DNA of 64,000 nucleotides from Streptomyces sp. CB02056. GTDB taxonomy: Bacteria > Actinomycetota > Actinomycetes > Streptomycetales > Streptomycetaceae. This document shows, piece after piece, positions 1 through 7,957 of the stretch. The DNA is taken from NCBI RefSeq assembly GCF_001905545.1, contig NZ_LIPD01000009.1, positions 310,001-374,000 of the forward strand, read 5' to 3'. Positions within the stretch are counted from its first letter, which is position 1, and every line of letters starts with the position of its first letter. The notes beneath the pieces were generated by a model, which saw only the letters and a program-made list of their open reading frames with translations, was not told the origin of the DNA and did no database searches. The position numbers were made by a program, and so were the translations under genes.

Positions 1-1
1 C

Positions 2-904
2 CCCTGGCTCAAGACCTGGAGCGTCACCCCGAACAAGCCGCTCGGCTCCCTCTCCGTCGACCGCCCCTACAACTACCCCTTCTCGGACAGCATTCCGGAG
101 CCGGTCGCCCGGCTCGCCGGGGAGATCGTCGCCGGCGCCTGGGCATCGGCCCCGCTGTTCGGCCAACTCCAGTACCTGGTCGCGAAGGTGGGGCTCACCG
201 GCGACATCACGGACATCCTGCTCTCCGGCGACCTGCTGCGCCGGCTGCTCAGCGGCGAGGTGCTCACCCACTTGCTCGCCGGCGGACTGCACTCCGACCT
301 CTGGGGCCCTTCCCGTGCCCTGCTCCAGTACGTCCGCCCGACCACCCTGCGGGTCACCGCCAACGGCTACGCGGTCCTCACCAAGCGCGCCGACCTCCAG
401 TGGGTGGTGAGCGAATTCGCCGCCTACTACCGGGAGTTGCTCGCCGCCTACCAGGCCCGGGGCGAGTTCCCGGTGAACGGCGCGGTGGAGATCCGGGTCA
501 CCAGCCTGGACGACCCGGCCGCCTCCGGCGTCCCCGGTGCCCGGCCCCCGCTGCTGTCCGCACTGCGCCCGCGCGCCGACCGTCCAGAGTGGGACACGGC
601 GGTCTGGCTGGACGTCCTGGCCTTCGCCGGCACCCCCGGACTGGAGCGCTTCGCCCGGGAGTTGGAGCAGTGGCTGCTGCGCACCTTCGACGGCACCCGG
701 GCGGGCCTGCGGGTCGAGTGGTCCAAGGGCTGGGCCTACACCGACGCCGCCGCCTGGTCCGACCCGGACATGATCGGCCGGGCCATCCCCGACAGCCTGC
801 GGGCCGGCGGCGGGCCCGGCTGGGACGAGGCGGTCGCCGTCCTGGACCGCCACGACCCGCACCGGGTGTTCGGAAATCCCTTCCTGGACGGGCTGTTGAA
901 GTAG
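2..904 (+). CDS. C-terminal part of a cholesterol-oxidase-like FAD enzyme (5' end outside window)
   Basis: The frame is open from the first base and ends at TAG 902-904, so only the last 300 residues are present. The first visible residues (WLKTWSVTPNKPLG, then PYNYPFSD) resemble the substrate-binding region of vanillyl-alcohol-oxidase-type (class II, covalent FAD) cholesterol oxidases, which oxidise 3-beta-hydroxysterols with oxygen. The FAD-binding half would lie upstream, outside the window, so the catalytic residues cannot be checked. The end (NPFLDGLL) resembles that of related FAD-linked oxidases. It faces the XRE regulator gene with only about 30 nt between their ends. Family assignment is by recognition and moderately sure; substrate is inferred. 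Confidence 0.65.
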   Translation, partial: PWLKTWSVTPNKPLGSLSVDRPYNYPFSDSIPEPVARLAGEIVAGAWASAPLFGQLQYLVAKVGLTGDITDILLSGDLLRRLLSGEVLTHLLAGGLHSDLWGPSRALLQYVRPTTLRVTANGYAVLTKRADLQWVVSEFAAYYRELLAAYQARGEFPVNGAVEIRVTSLDDPAASGVPGARPPLLSALRPRADRPEWDTAVWLDVLAFAGTPGLERFARELEQWLLRTFDGTRAGLRVEWSKGWAYTDAAAWSDPDMIGRAIPDSLRAGGGPGWDEAVAVLDRHDPHRVFGNPFLDGLLK

Positions 905-935
905 TTCGTGCCCGCAAGGTGATGCTGACTGGTCG

Positions 936-1574
936 TCAGATGTGTTCCATGACGATCACCGCGAGGGTGTCCGGGGCCAGGGCGCGGAACACGTGCGGAG
1001 CGTCGCCCGGGTAGCTCACGTAGTCGCCCGGGCCCAGTTCCACCGGCGCCTCCGTCGGCCCGACCAGCGCCCGCCCGGCACCGATCAGCACGTGCTCGAC
1101 GGTGCCGGGCATGTGCGGGTCGGAGGCCCTGGTCTCGCCCGGCTGCGCCTCGATCCGGTAGATGTCGCGCCGGGCGTTGGGCGGGCAGGAGGAGAGCACG
1201 GTGGCGGCGTAGTCGGCACGCTCGGAGTGGGTCACCGGGCCCTCGCCGACCCGGATCACCTTGACCACCGGGCGCGGCGGGTCGACCAGCCGGCTGAACG
1301 GCACGTTCAGCGCGACCCCGAGTGCCCAGAGCGTCTCCACGCTGGGGTTGCCCGCGCCCGACTCCAGCTGGGACAGGGTGGACTTGGCGATGCCCGCACG
1401 CCGGGCCAGCTCGGCCATCGACAGGCCGCTGCGCTCGCGCTCGCGCCGGATCGCGGCGGCGATCTGGCCGATCAGCTCGGTGCCGTTCCCGTTGCCGCTG
1501 CCGCCGCCGGGGCGGTTGCCGGTGCCGCCGTCGGGGCCCGTGGCCGGGGTGGTCTGGTCACTCATGCTCGCCAC
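936..1574 (-). CDS. XRE-family regulator with C-terminal cupin domain, probable azlCD regulator
   Basis: 212 residues. A Gly/Asn-rich N-terminal stretch leads into a helix-turn-helix at about 36-98 (SMAELARRAGIAKSTLSQLE). A cupin sensor domain follows at about 130-210 (GTVEHVLIGAGRALVG, LGPGDYVSYPGDAPHVFRAL). This is the usual layout of HTH/cupin repressors of transport or amino-acid genes. The GTG start at 1574 has AGGAGG 8 nt upstream; an in-frame ATG at 1565 is the alternative. It is transcribed away from azlC, and two matching inverted repeats lie in the shared 168-nt gap. Control of azlCD is inferred from this arrangement, and the cupin ligand is unknown. Confidence 0.88.
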   Translation of the reverse strand: MASMSDQTTPATGPDGGTGNRPGGGSGNGNGTELIGQIAAAIRRERERSGLSMAELARRAGIAKSTLSQLESGAGNPSVETLWALGVALNVPFSRLVDPPRPVVKVIRVGEGPVTHSERADYAATVLSSCPPNARRDIYRIEAQPGETRASDPHMPGTVEHVLIGAGRALVGPTEAPVELGPGDYVSYPGDAPHVFRALAPDTLAVIVMEHI

Positions 1575-1704
1575 TCACGCTTCCTCCTGGCCCCTTCCAC
1601 GTCCACGGCTCCCGGTGCGGCCGATGCCGCCGTTCATGCTGCCACGGTCGGTCGCGCCGACCGTACCGACCGCGTCGGCCATCGTTCGCCGGATCGGTCT
1701 GCCT

Positions 1705-1748
1705 GTTCGCCTTGACGAACGAGGCTGGAGCGGTTCACTCTAATGAAC
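1705..1748 (+). promoter_or_regulatory. Two phased inverted repeats (GTTCR-N6-YGAAC) over the azlC promoter and start
   Basis: GTTCG-CCTTGA-CGAAC at 1705-1720 and GTTCA-CTCTAA-TGAAC at 1733-1748 share the same 5-bp arms (one base differs) and the same 6-nt spacer, with centres 28 bp apart. A -35-like TTGACG (1712-1717) lies in the first repeat. The second covers the azlC start region. This looks like a tandem operator, most simply for the divergent XRE regulator. If a -10 lies near 1736-1741, the transcript would start at about the second ATG (1749), giving a leaderless mRNA. That last point is inference. Confidence 0.6.
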
Positions 1749-2513
1749 ATGCGTTCGCTACTCCGAACACTGGAGCGCGCCACCCTCCGGGACGTCGCTC
1801 TGGTCTGCCTGGCCGATGCCCTCGTCGGCGCCTCCTTCGGCGCGATCAGCGTCTCCGGCGGTCTGCCGCTCTGGGTGCCGGTCGCCCTCTCCGTCCTGGT
1901 GTTCGCGGGCGGCTCCCAGTTCGCGGCGGTCGGCGTGGTGCTCTCCGGCGGCGGCGCCCTCGCCGCGGTCGCCACCGGGTTGGTGCTCAACGCCCGGCTG
2001 CTGCCCTTCGGCTTCACCGTGGCCGACGTGCTCGACGGCCCCTGGTGGCGGCGCCTGCTGGGCGCGCAGCTGCTCACCGACGAGACCGCCGCCTTCGCCC
2101 TGCAGCAGAACGAGCCGCGCCGGCGCCGCGCCGTGTACTGGCTCTGCGGGATCGCGCTGTTCGTGGTCTGGAACGTCTCGGTGCTGCTCGGCGCGCTCGC
2201 GGGCGGGCTGATCGGCGACACGGACGCGTTCGGCCTGGACGCGGCCTTCCCGGCGGTGCTGCTCGCCCTCGTCCTGCCCTCGCTCGTGGACCGCCGCATC
2301 CGTACGGCGGCGCTGGTGGGAGCGGTGGTCGCGGTCGCCGCCACGCCGTTCGTCCCGGCCGGGCTGCCGGTGCTGCTGGCCCTAGTCGGGCTGCTGTTCG
2401 CCGGACGGCCGGCGGCGGGGGAGGCGGCCCGGAGTGCCGCGGACGAGCAGAACGTGGAGAACGCGGTGGGCGGGGAGAGTGCCGTGAAGAGCGAGAAGGA
2501 GACGGTTCGATGA
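1743..2513 (+). CDS. azlC: AzlC-family branched-chain amino acid exporter subunit
   Basis: 256 residues with several hydrophobic segments. The family region GGSQFAAVGVVLSGGGALAA is followed by LVLNARLLPFGFTVAD and QLLTDETAAFAL, as in AzlC permeases. AzlC works with the small AzlD subunit to export branched-chain amino acids or analogues across the membrane. ATG 1743 and ATG 1749 are both possible starts; neither has a strong ribosome site (GGAG at 1727-1730 is 12 nt before 1743). The charged C-terminal tail (about 30 residues, rich in Glu and Ala) is not part of the membrane domain. The stop overlaps the azlD start by ATGA. Confidence 0.88.
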   Translation: MNMRSLLRTLERATLRDVALVCLADALVGASFGAISVSGGLPLWVPVALSVLVFAGGSQFAAVGVVLSGGGALAAVATGLVLNARLLPFGFTVADVLDGPWWRRLLGAQLLTDETAAFALQQNEPRRRRAVYWLCGIALFVVWNVSVLLGALAGGLIGDTDAFGLDAAFPAVLLALVLPSLVDRRIRTAALVGAVVAVAATPFVPAGLPVLLALVGLLFAGRPAAGEAARSAADEQNVENAVGGESAVKSEKETVR

Positions 2514-2821
2514 TGCCGCTGTACGCCGTTCTGCTGCTCGCGGCCGGAACGTACGCCTACCGGCTCGCCGGGCCGCTGCTCGCCGGCCGGCTCGCCCTCT
2601 CGGAGCGACTGCGGCACCTGCTGGCCGTCGCGGCGACGGTGCTGCTCGTGGCCCTGGTCGCGACCGGCGCGCTGACCCAGGGGCACGGTTTCGCGGGGTG
2701 GGCCCGCCCGGCGGGCGTGCTGGCCGCAGGGGTGCTCGCGCTGCGCCGGGCACCGTTCCCGGTGGTGGTGGTCGCCGGTGCGGCGACGACGGCGGTGCTG
2801 CGGCTCTGCGGGGTGGGGTGA
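2510..2821 (+). CDS. azlD: AzlD-family membrane subunit
   Basis: 103 residues, nearly all hydrophobic, with about four membrane segments and an early TYAYRLAGPLL motif typical of AzlD. The ATG at 2510 overlaps the azlC stop (ATGA), so the two are translationally coupled; a second ATG follows directly at 2513. It is the partner of AzlC in a two-subunit exporter. Its stop codon lies inside the first unit of the heptamer-repeat element at 2817-2905. Confidence 0.88.
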   Translation: MMPLYAVLLLAAGTYAYRLAGPLLAGRLALSERLRHLLAVAATVLLVALVATGALTQGHGFAGWARPAGVLAAGVLALRRAPFPVVVVAGAATTAVLRLCGVG

Positions 2822-2905
2822 CGGCTGACAGCTGACAGAGTTTGAAATCTGTTATCTGTTATCTGTCGGCTGTCATCTGTTCGCTGTCACCCGCCCTCCG
2901 TCACC
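2817..2905. repeat. Heptamer palindromic element 1
   Basis: Left units GGTGACG, GCTGACA, GCTGACA lead to core GAGTTTGAAATC (2838-2849). Eight right-arm units follow in strict 7-nt register: TGTTATC twice, TGTCGGC, TGTCATC, TGTTCGC, TGTCACC, CGCCCTC, CGTCACC. The azlD stop (2819-2821) and the stop of the opposing gene (2901-2903) both fall inside terminal units. Pairing around the core is imperfect in this copy. It lies between convergent genes and probably ends transcription from both sides. Confidence 0.85.
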
Positions 2906-3227
2906 CGTCCTCCGCGTCCCCCTCGGCCAGGCGCTCCGCCTGGACCTCCGGCCGCTCGCTGTCCCACAGCAGCTCCCACACCTTGAACACGCAGTGGTAG
3001 TCGCGCATGCTCCCCTGCGAGACCAGCAGGTAGGTGTCCCCGTCGCGGAGCAGCGTCCGCCGCCGGCTGTTGAACGGGTGCTGCGGGGTGTAGGAGGGGA
3101 CGAGTCGCTTCAGCTCCTCGACGGCCTCCTCACGGCTGCCCTCGACCTCGGCGAGCACCTTGCTGCCCCAGGTCCGGTCGTGCCCGGTGCCCACCGTCTC
3201 CTCCACGACCAGCGCCCAACGTGCCAT
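2901..3227 (-). CDS. Conserved hypothetical protein, 108 aa
   Basis: Small soluble protein with no signal peptide or membrane segment. It begins MARWALVVEETVGTG and holds a middle region GSREEAVEELKRLVPSYTPQ and a Tyr/Trp-rich end (MRDYHCVFKVWELLWDSE). It looks like a conserved actinobacterial protein of unknown function, but no catalytic motif is visible. It is transcribed convergently with azlCD, and its stop is inside element 1. The upstream GNAT gene is on the same strand about 70 nt away, so they may share a transcript. Confidence 0.75.
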   Translation of the reverse strand: MARWALVVEETVGTGHDRTWGSKVLAEVEGSREEAVEELKRLVPSYTPQHPFNSRRRTLLRDGDTYLLVSQGSMRDYHCVFKVWELLWDSERPEVQAERLAEGDAEDG

Positions 3228-3297
3228 GCCCTGCTCCCGTTCCGTCGTGTTCCCTCGGCCCGTCCGGCCCGCTTCGCCCGCTCGGGCCGTCGACCCG

Positions 3298-3837
3298 TCA
3301 GCGCGTCGGCGACTTGAAGAAGATGGTGGTCGGCCGGAGCACGCCCGCCGGATCGGCCGCGAAGTCCGGCACCGAGCCGGCCCGGGTCCAGCCCGCCCCC
3401 TCGTAGAGCCGCTCCGCCGGGCTCCCGGTCTCGGTGTCCAGTACCAGCAGCCGGATGCCCAGCTCCACCGCCCGTTCCTCCAGCGCCGCCAGCAGCCGTC
3501 CCGCCAGCCGGTGCCCGCGATCGGCGGGGTGCACCATCAGCTTGGCCACCTCGCCCCGGTGGCGGCCGTTCGCGGTGGTGGCGGGCCGCAGCTGCACCGT
3601 GCCGGCCAGCCGTCCGTCGGCCCGGTTCCGGGCGGTCCACAGCACCAGCCGGCCGGCCGCGAGGTCCGGGCCGAGCGCCCGCCACCACGTCGTGGCCTCG
3701 TCGGGCGCCAGCGGGGCGAGGAACCCGATCGAGGCGCCGCCGTGCACGGTCTCCGCCAGGAGCCCGGCGAACTCCTCCGCCGAGTCGTCCAGCTCCTGGG
3801 CCGTCACCTCGCCGATCACGTACGCACCGTCGGACAT
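3298..3837 (-). CDS. GNAT-family N-acetyltransferase
   Basis: 179 residues. The acetyl-CoA-binding region is seen at about 105-135 (VAKLMVHPADRGHRLAGRLL), with the preceding beta strand GTVQLRPATTANGRHRGE and a C-terminal GNAT strand around LLVLDTETGSPAERLYEGAG. Such enzymes transfer acetyl from acetyl-CoA to an amine on a small molecule or protein; the acceptor is unknown. The ATG at 3837 has AGGA about 8 nt upstream. It is divergent from the glutaryl-CoA dehydrogenase gene. Confidence 0.85.
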   Translation of the reverse strand: MSDGAYVIGEVTAQELDDSAEEFAGLLAETVHGGASIGFLAPLAPDEATTWWRALGPDLAAGRLVLWTARNRADGRLAGTVQLRPATTANGRHRGEVAKLMVHPADRGHRLAGRLLAALEERAVELGIRLLVLDTETGSPAERLYEGAGWTRAGSVPDFAADPAGVLRPTTIFFKSPTR

Positions 3838-3896
3838 GTCGCCATCCTCACTCGTTCGCGCCCGCCCACCGCTCGGCCGGGTGCGCGATACTCGCC

Positions 3897-3917
3897 GGTA
3901 TTCCGCTGGTATTCCGC
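3897..3917 (+). promoter_or_regulatory. 10-bp direct repeat before the acyl-CoA dehydrogenase gene
   Basis: GGTATTCCGC occurs at 3897-3906 and again at 3908-3917, 11 bp apart (about one helical turn), 21 nt before the ATG at 3938. The spacing on one DNA face suggests a protein-binding site, but no regulator is identified. Confidence 0.35.
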
Positions 3918-3937
3918 CGAGAGTACAAGGAGCTTCG

Positions 3938-5125
3938 ATGACGAAGCCGACCCGGATCGACCCGTCCGACCTGCTCGCCGTCGGCGACCTGCTCTCGGAC
4001 GAGGAGCGGCTGATCCGCGACACCGTTCGCCGGTTCACCGAGGAGCACATCCGCCCGCACATCGGCGACTGGTTCGAGCGCGGGGTCTTCCCGGTCCGCG
4101 AGCTGGCCCCCGAGCTCGGCGCCCTGGGCGTGCTCGGCATGCACCTCGACGGCTACGGCTGCGCGGGCGCCGACGCGGTGGCGTACGGGGTGGCCTGCAT
4201 GGAGCTGGAGGCGGCCGACTCCGGGCTGCGCAGCTTCGTCTCCGTCCAGGGCTCGCTCGCCATGCGCTCGATCCACGCCTTCGGCTCCGAGGAGCAGAAG
4301 CAGCGCTGGCTGCCCGGCATGGCCGCCGGTGAACTGATCGGCTGCTTCGGCCTCACCGAGCCGGACTTCGGCTCCGACCCCGCCAACATGCGGACCCGGG
4401 CGGTGCGGAAGGGCGGTGAGGGCGGCGACTGGGTGCTGTCCGGCAGCAAGATGTGGATCACCAACGGCAGCATCGCCGACGTCGCCGTGGTCTGGGCGCA
4501 GACCGAGGAGGGCGTGCGCGGCTTCCTGGTCGAGCGCGGCACCCGCGGCCTGACCGCCACCGACGTGCACGGCAAGCTCTCGCTGCGCGCCTCCGTCACC
4601 AGCGAGCTGGCCTTCGACGAGGTGGTGCTGCCCGCCGACGCAGTGCTGCCCGGGGTGGTCGGCCTGCGCGGACCGCTCTCCTCCCTCAACGAGGCCCGCT
4701 ACGGCATCCTCTGGGGCACCGTCGGAGCCGCCCGCGACTGCTACACCGCCGCCCTGGACTACGCCAAGAGCCGGATCCAGTTCGACCGCCCGATCGCGGG
4801 CTTCCAGCTGACCCAGCAGAAGCTGGTCGAGATGATGCTGGAGGTCGAGAAGGCCTACCTGGTCGCGCTGCGGATCGGCCGGCTCAAGGAGCAGGGCGCG
4901 GCCCGCCCGCAGCACATCAGCTTCGGCAAGCTCAACAACGTCCGCACCGCGCTGGAGATCGCCCGCAGCGCCCGGACCGTCCTCGGCGCCAATGGCATCA
5001 CCACCGAGTACCCGGTGCTGCGGCACGCCAACAACCTGGAGTCGGTGCTCACCTACGAGGGCACCAGTGAGATCCACACCCTGGTCCTCGGCGAGGCCAT
5101 CACCGGCGAGTCCGCCTACCGCTGA
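3938..5125 (+). CDS. gcdH: Acyl-CoA dehydrogenase, glutaryl-CoA dehydrogenase type
   Basis: 395 residues, the usual length. Flavin and substrate motifs are present: CFGLTEPDFGSDPANMRT in the middle domain, KMWITNGSIADVAVVWA after it, and the catalytic glutamate in TYEGTSEIH near residue 374. The TYEGT context is typical of glutaryl-CoA dehydrogenase, which oxidises and decarboxylates glutaryl-CoA to crotonyl-CoA in lysine/tryptophan breakdown. A related short-chain acyl-CoA dehydrogenase is the alternative. AAGGAG lies at 3927-3932 before the ATG. It appears to be transcribed alone. Confidence 0.82.
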   Translation: MTKPTRIDPSDLLAVGDLLSDEERLIRDTVRRFTEEHIRPHIGDWFERGVFPVRELAPELGALGVLGMHLDGYGCAGADAVAYGVACMELEAADSGLRSFVSVQGSLAMRSIHAFGSEEQKQRWLPGMAAGELIGCFGLTEPDFGSDPANMRTRAVRKGGEGGDWVLSGSKMWITNGSIADVAVVWAQTEEGVRGFLVERGTRGLTATDVHGKLSLRASVTSELAFDEVVLPADAVLPGVVGLRGPLSSLNEARYGILWGTVGAARDCYTAALDYAKSRIQFDRPIAGFQLTQQKLVEMMLEVEKAYLVALRIGRLKEQGAARPQHISFGKLNNVRTALEIARSARTVLGANGITTEYPVLRHANNLESVLTYEGTSEIHTLVLGEAITGESAYR

Positions 5126-5200
5126 CGGGCCGCCGCCCGCCCTTCCCGGCCCGGGAAAACCGGTGGCCGGGCCCGTCGCGGCCCGGCTACCGTCCCTGCC

Positions 5201-5578
5201 ATGACCAGCCAGTACGTCCCGACGCGGCCCCCGACCACCACCCTCTGGCGCCCCACCGGCCCGGAGGAGCTGGCCCTGGTCGAGGCCGCCGACCGGCGCG
5301 CCTGGCCGCCCCGCCTGCCCGAGCAGCCGATCTTCTACCCCGTCCTCAACGAGGACTACGCGATCCGGATCGCCCGGGACTGGAACGTGCCCGCCTCCGG
5401 CGTCGGCTACGTCACCCGCTTCGAGGTCGACACCGCCTTCCTCGCCCGCTACCCCGTCCAGCGGGCGGGCGGCCGGACGATCCTCGAACTCTGGGTGCCC
5501 GCCGAGGAGTTGGCCGAGTTCAACCGGCACATCGTCGGCCGCATCGAGGTGGTCCACGAGTTCCGCCCGCAGTCGTGA
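5201..5578 (+). CDS. Conserved hypothetical protein, 125 aa
   Basis: Soluble protein with TTTLWRPTGPEELALVEA near the start, the run LPEQPIFYPVLNEDYAIRIA in the middle and a C-terminus HIVGRIEVVHEFRP. Similar streptomycete proteins are sometimes labelled ADP-ribosylation/crystallin J1, but none of the ADP-ribosylglycohydrolase motifs are here, so I do not use that name. The Trp/Tyr/Pro-rich body suggests a small globular fold. No operon partner is evident; the previous gene ends 75 nt upstream. Confidence 0.75.
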   Translation: MTSQYVPTRPPTTTLWRPTGPEELALVEAADRRAWPPRLPEQPIFYPVLNEDYAIRIARDWNVPASGVGYVTRFEVDTAFLARYPVQRAGGRTILELWVPAEELAEFNRHIVGRIEVVHEFRPQS

Positions 5579-5806
5579 CCCGCCCCGCCGCCGGCAGCCC
5601 CGACCTGCCCCGCCGTCCGTAGCGCCGACCTGCCGCCTCCCCGCCTGCCGCCCCGCCGCCCGGAGCCCGCGGCCCGGAGCCCGCGGCGTCGGCACGGTCG
5701 GCGGGGCGGCCCGTTCCGTACGGCCCCCGTCGGCCGCGGACCGCCCCGGCGGCTCCCCGGCGCTCTTCCGACACCTCGTGGACACCCGGCGTTCGGTGAG
5801 GTGACG

Positions 5807-5826
5807 CCGACCGGTACGGCGGTCGG
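5807..5826 (+). promoter_or_regulatory. Inverted repeat CCGACCG-N6-CGGTCGG upstream of the phosphodiesterase gene
   Basis: Perfect 7-bp arms at 5807-5813 and 5820-5826 lie 70 nt before the ATG at 5897, resembling a TetR-type operator. It shares the CCGACCG half with the paa operator at 38442-38463, but the spacing differs. The rest of 5579-5896 is GC-rich sequence without a convincing gene. Confidence 0.4.
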
Positions 5827-5896
5827 TGGAGCATGGCGCGGTCGGCGGCGCCCTCGGCGGGCGCGGCCGGGTGCGCACGACCGAAAGGAACGTCCC

Positions 5897-6775
5897 ATGT
5901 CCGCTGCCCAGTGGCCCCGCCCCCGCGTTCTCGTCGTCGGGATCGACGGTGTCCGCCACGACTACCTGGCGCAGGTGCAGATGCCGCGCCTGGAGGAGGT
6001 CGCCGAGGCCGGGTTCCTGGTGCCGGTCACCGTCGCGGACGGCACGCCCACCATGTCCGGGCCGTGCTGGACCACCATCGTGACCGGGGTCGAGCCCGCC
6101 AAGCACGGGGTCTGGGGCAACCACCTGGGCGGCAACCGGCTCGACGTGTTCCCCGACTTCGCCACCCGCCTCGCCCGGGGCGACCGGCGCCGCACCTTCG
6201 TCGCGGCCGGCTGGGACCCGCTGATGATCAACGAGTCCGGCGGCCCGCTGTTCCGCGCCCCCGGCCGGCTCTCCTACGTGGCCCCCGCCGAGGACACCCC
6301 CGAGGCCTGGGAGGCGGTGGACGAGGAGGTCGTCCGGGAGGCCGTCCACGTCCTCGGCACCGCCGACCCGGAGGCCTCCTTCGTCTACCTCGGCGCCGTC
6401 GACGAGACCGCCCACTTCCTGGGCTGCGGCGACGAGTACCGCGCGTCCATGCGCACCGCCGACGAGCGCCTCGGCCGCCTCCTCGACGCCGTCCGCGGCC
6501 GGGCGACCTACGCCGAGGAGCAGTGGACGGTCATCGTCGTCACCGACCACGGGCACGTGGACGCCGGCGGCCACGGCGGCCGTACGGTCGAGGAGCGGAC
6601 GGCCTGGGTCGCCTGCGCGGGGCACGGCATCCCGGCCGGCCCGCCCACCGGCGAGATCCGCCACCCGGACGTCGCCGCGCAGGTGTACGCCTCCCTGCTG
6701 CGCCCGATCGACCCGCACTGGACCCTCGACGGCCGCCCGTTCCCGCTGGCCAGGCCGGTGCCGGCGGCGGTCTGA
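5897..6775 (+). CDS. Type I phosphodiesterase / nucleotide pyrophosphatase-like hydrolase
   Basis: 292 residues of the alkaline-phosphatase superfamily. The metal ligand motif VVGIDGVRHDYL is at residues 13-24. The nucleophile region DGTPTMSGPCWTTIVTG is at about 48-64, followed by EPAKHGVWGN. The later metal ligands are in AVDETAHFLG and VTDHGHVDAGGHGG. These enzymes hydrolyse phosphodiesters or phosphomonoesters using two metal ions. No signal peptide is seen, so it is probably cytoplasmic. The ATG at 5897 follows GAAAGGA. The substrate is unknown. Confidence 0.85.
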   Translation: MSAAQWPRPRVLVVGIDGVRHDYLAQVQMPRLEEVAEAGFLVPVTVADGTPTMSGPCWTTIVTGVEPAKHGVWGNHLGGNRLDVFPDFATRLARGDRRRTFVAAGWDPLMINESGGPLFRAPGRLSYVAPAEDTPEAWEAVDEEVVREAVHVLGTADPEASFVYLGAVDETAHFLGCGDEYRASMRTADERLGRLLDAVRGRATYAEEQWTVIVVTDHGHVDAGGHGGRTVEERTAWVACAGHGIPAGPPTGEIRHPDVAAQVYASLLRPIDPHWTLDGRPFPLARPVPAAV

Positions 6776-6794
6776 GCGGCGGGCGGTCCGCGAT

Positions 6795-6816
6795 CCGGGG
6801 GTACCGGTGCCCCCGG
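6795..6816 (+). terminator. Hairpin after the phosphodiesterase gene
   Basis: CCGGGGG (6795-6801) pairs with CCCCCGG (6810-6816) around an 8-nt loop, 20 nt after the stop codon. There is no U-tract, which is common for actinomycete terminators. Confidence 0.55.
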
Positions 6817-7199
6817 GTGCAGCAGGCCGGGCTGCGGCGGCGCCGGGCTTGAGCGAGGCTCGACCGGGGCTCGACCGGGGCTCGGGCCGCGCTCGACCCG
6901 CGCGTGCCGGCCAGGGCGCCGGAGCGGCACGCCTCCGAGCCCGCGGGCCCCGGACCTGCGGGCCTCAGGGTCCCTGCCGAAGGACATACGCCTGAAGGTG
7001 GAGAAGGTACCCCGTGGGTTGGAGACAAGATCGCGACCTGGTGGTGACGATCCGACGGGTCGGGACGGGCCACGATGGTTGCACCGGACGGTGGAGCACG
7101 CCGACCGGGCCGGCGACGCGGACCTGAGCGGCCGCCGGCGGCGGAGACGAGCGGTCGGCGACGGCCGCACCGGTCACGACACGGAGAGGACAGCCGGGC
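6817..7199. other. Non-coding gap with short GC repeats
   Basis: No convincing gene is seen. A tandem GGCTCGACCGG-type repeat lies near 6856-6885 (two clean copies and a partial third). The part after about 6990 is less repetitive and probably carries the promoter and leader of the gene at 7200. Confidence 0.4.
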
Positions 7200-7682
7200 A
7201 TGAAGGGCATCGTGAGCAAGGTCGCGCTGGGAGTCGCTGGTACCGGCATGGCCGTCGCCGTGGCGGCCGTGGCAATCGGCCCGCGGGTGTCCGACTGGTA
7301 CGACGAGCACCACCAGCAACAGGGCTCGTACGAGACCGGCACCCAGGCCAAGGCCGACCGCCGGTCGATGCCGACCTGGCTGCCCGACAACGCCTCCGGG
7401 GTGAAGTACCTGATGTCCACCAGGGGCGACGACCGCCTGCTGCGCGCCACCCTCCCGGAGGAGCGGCTGCCCGTCGGCTGCACCGCCGGGCAGCCGGGCA
7501 AGAGCGCGCACCCGGTGCCGGAGTCGCTCAAGGCCGGCTGGTTCCCCGAGGGCGTCGCGACCAAGGTCATCGGCACCTGTGGGTACTACAACGTGGCGCT
7601 GACCGGCAACCAGCTCTACGCGTGGCAGGACGGCGCGGCGGTGCAGGCGGCGCTGCGCGCCGAGCACGTCGCCAAGCGCTGA
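7200..7682 (+). CDS. Membrane-anchored or secreted hypothetical protein, 160 aa
   Basis: A hydrophobic N-terminal segment (VALGVAGTGMAVAVAAVAIG, residues 8-27) leads to an extracellular domain with two cysteines (VGCTAGQPG and IGTCGYYNVAL) that could form a disulfide. There is no lipobox; the segment may be a signal peptide or an anchor. The family is not recognised. It is followed by a decamer repeat and a strong terminator, so it appears to be monocistronic. Confidence 0.7.
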   Translation: MKGIVSKVALGVAGTGMAVAVAAVAIGPRVSDWYDEHHQQQGSYETGTQAKADRRSMPTWLPDNASGVKYLMSTRGDDRLLRATLPEERLPVGCTAGQPGKSAHPVPESLKAGWFPEGVATKVIGTCGYYNVALTGNQLYAWQDGAAVQAALRAEHVAKR

Positions 7683-7697
7683 GTCCGGCGGGCACCC

Positions 7698-7747
7698 GAG
7701 TACTCCTGAGCACTCCCGGGAACCCCTGAACACCTCTGAGCACTCCT
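7698..7747 (+). repeat. Five tandem decamers at a gene 3' end
   Basis: GAGTACTCCT, GAGCACTCCC, GGGAACCCCT, GAACACCTCT, GAGCACTCCT run head to tail from 7698 to 7747, just after the stop at 7682. Several junctions contain TGAG, so a 10-nt period places TGA in more than one frame, like the heptamer elements elsewhere in the window. Confidence 0.6.
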
Positions 7748-7770
7748 GGTCGCCGCGACCGGGGAACGGA

Positions 7771-7807
7771 ACGGCCCGCCGGGCACCGGAAGGTGCGGGC
7801 GGGCCGT
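7771..7807 (+). terminator. Strong hairpin terminator
   Basis: ACGGCCCGCC (7771-7780) pairs with GGCGGGCCGT (7798-7807). A further 5-bp inner stem (7783-7787 with 7792-7796) carries a GGAA tetraloop. This is about 15 bp in total, placed between the genes ending at 7682 and starting at 7958. Confidence 0.8.
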
Positions 7808-7957
7808 CGCCGTGTGCGGGCCGGAAACGGGCGGCGGACGATCCGCCCGGCGCACCCCCGCAGCCGGACAGCACGTACCCCCGCTGTGGGAACCGGACCG
7901 TGCTGCGGTAGGACGGAGCGCGAACGAACCCCACGTCGCCCGTCCGTAAGGAGAACC

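Noticed and set aside
5201..5578. Naming the 125-residue protein an ADP-ribosylation/crystallin J1 protein
   Set aside because: None of the family's metal-binding motifs are present; the true ADP-ribosylglycohydrolase is at 29104-30027.
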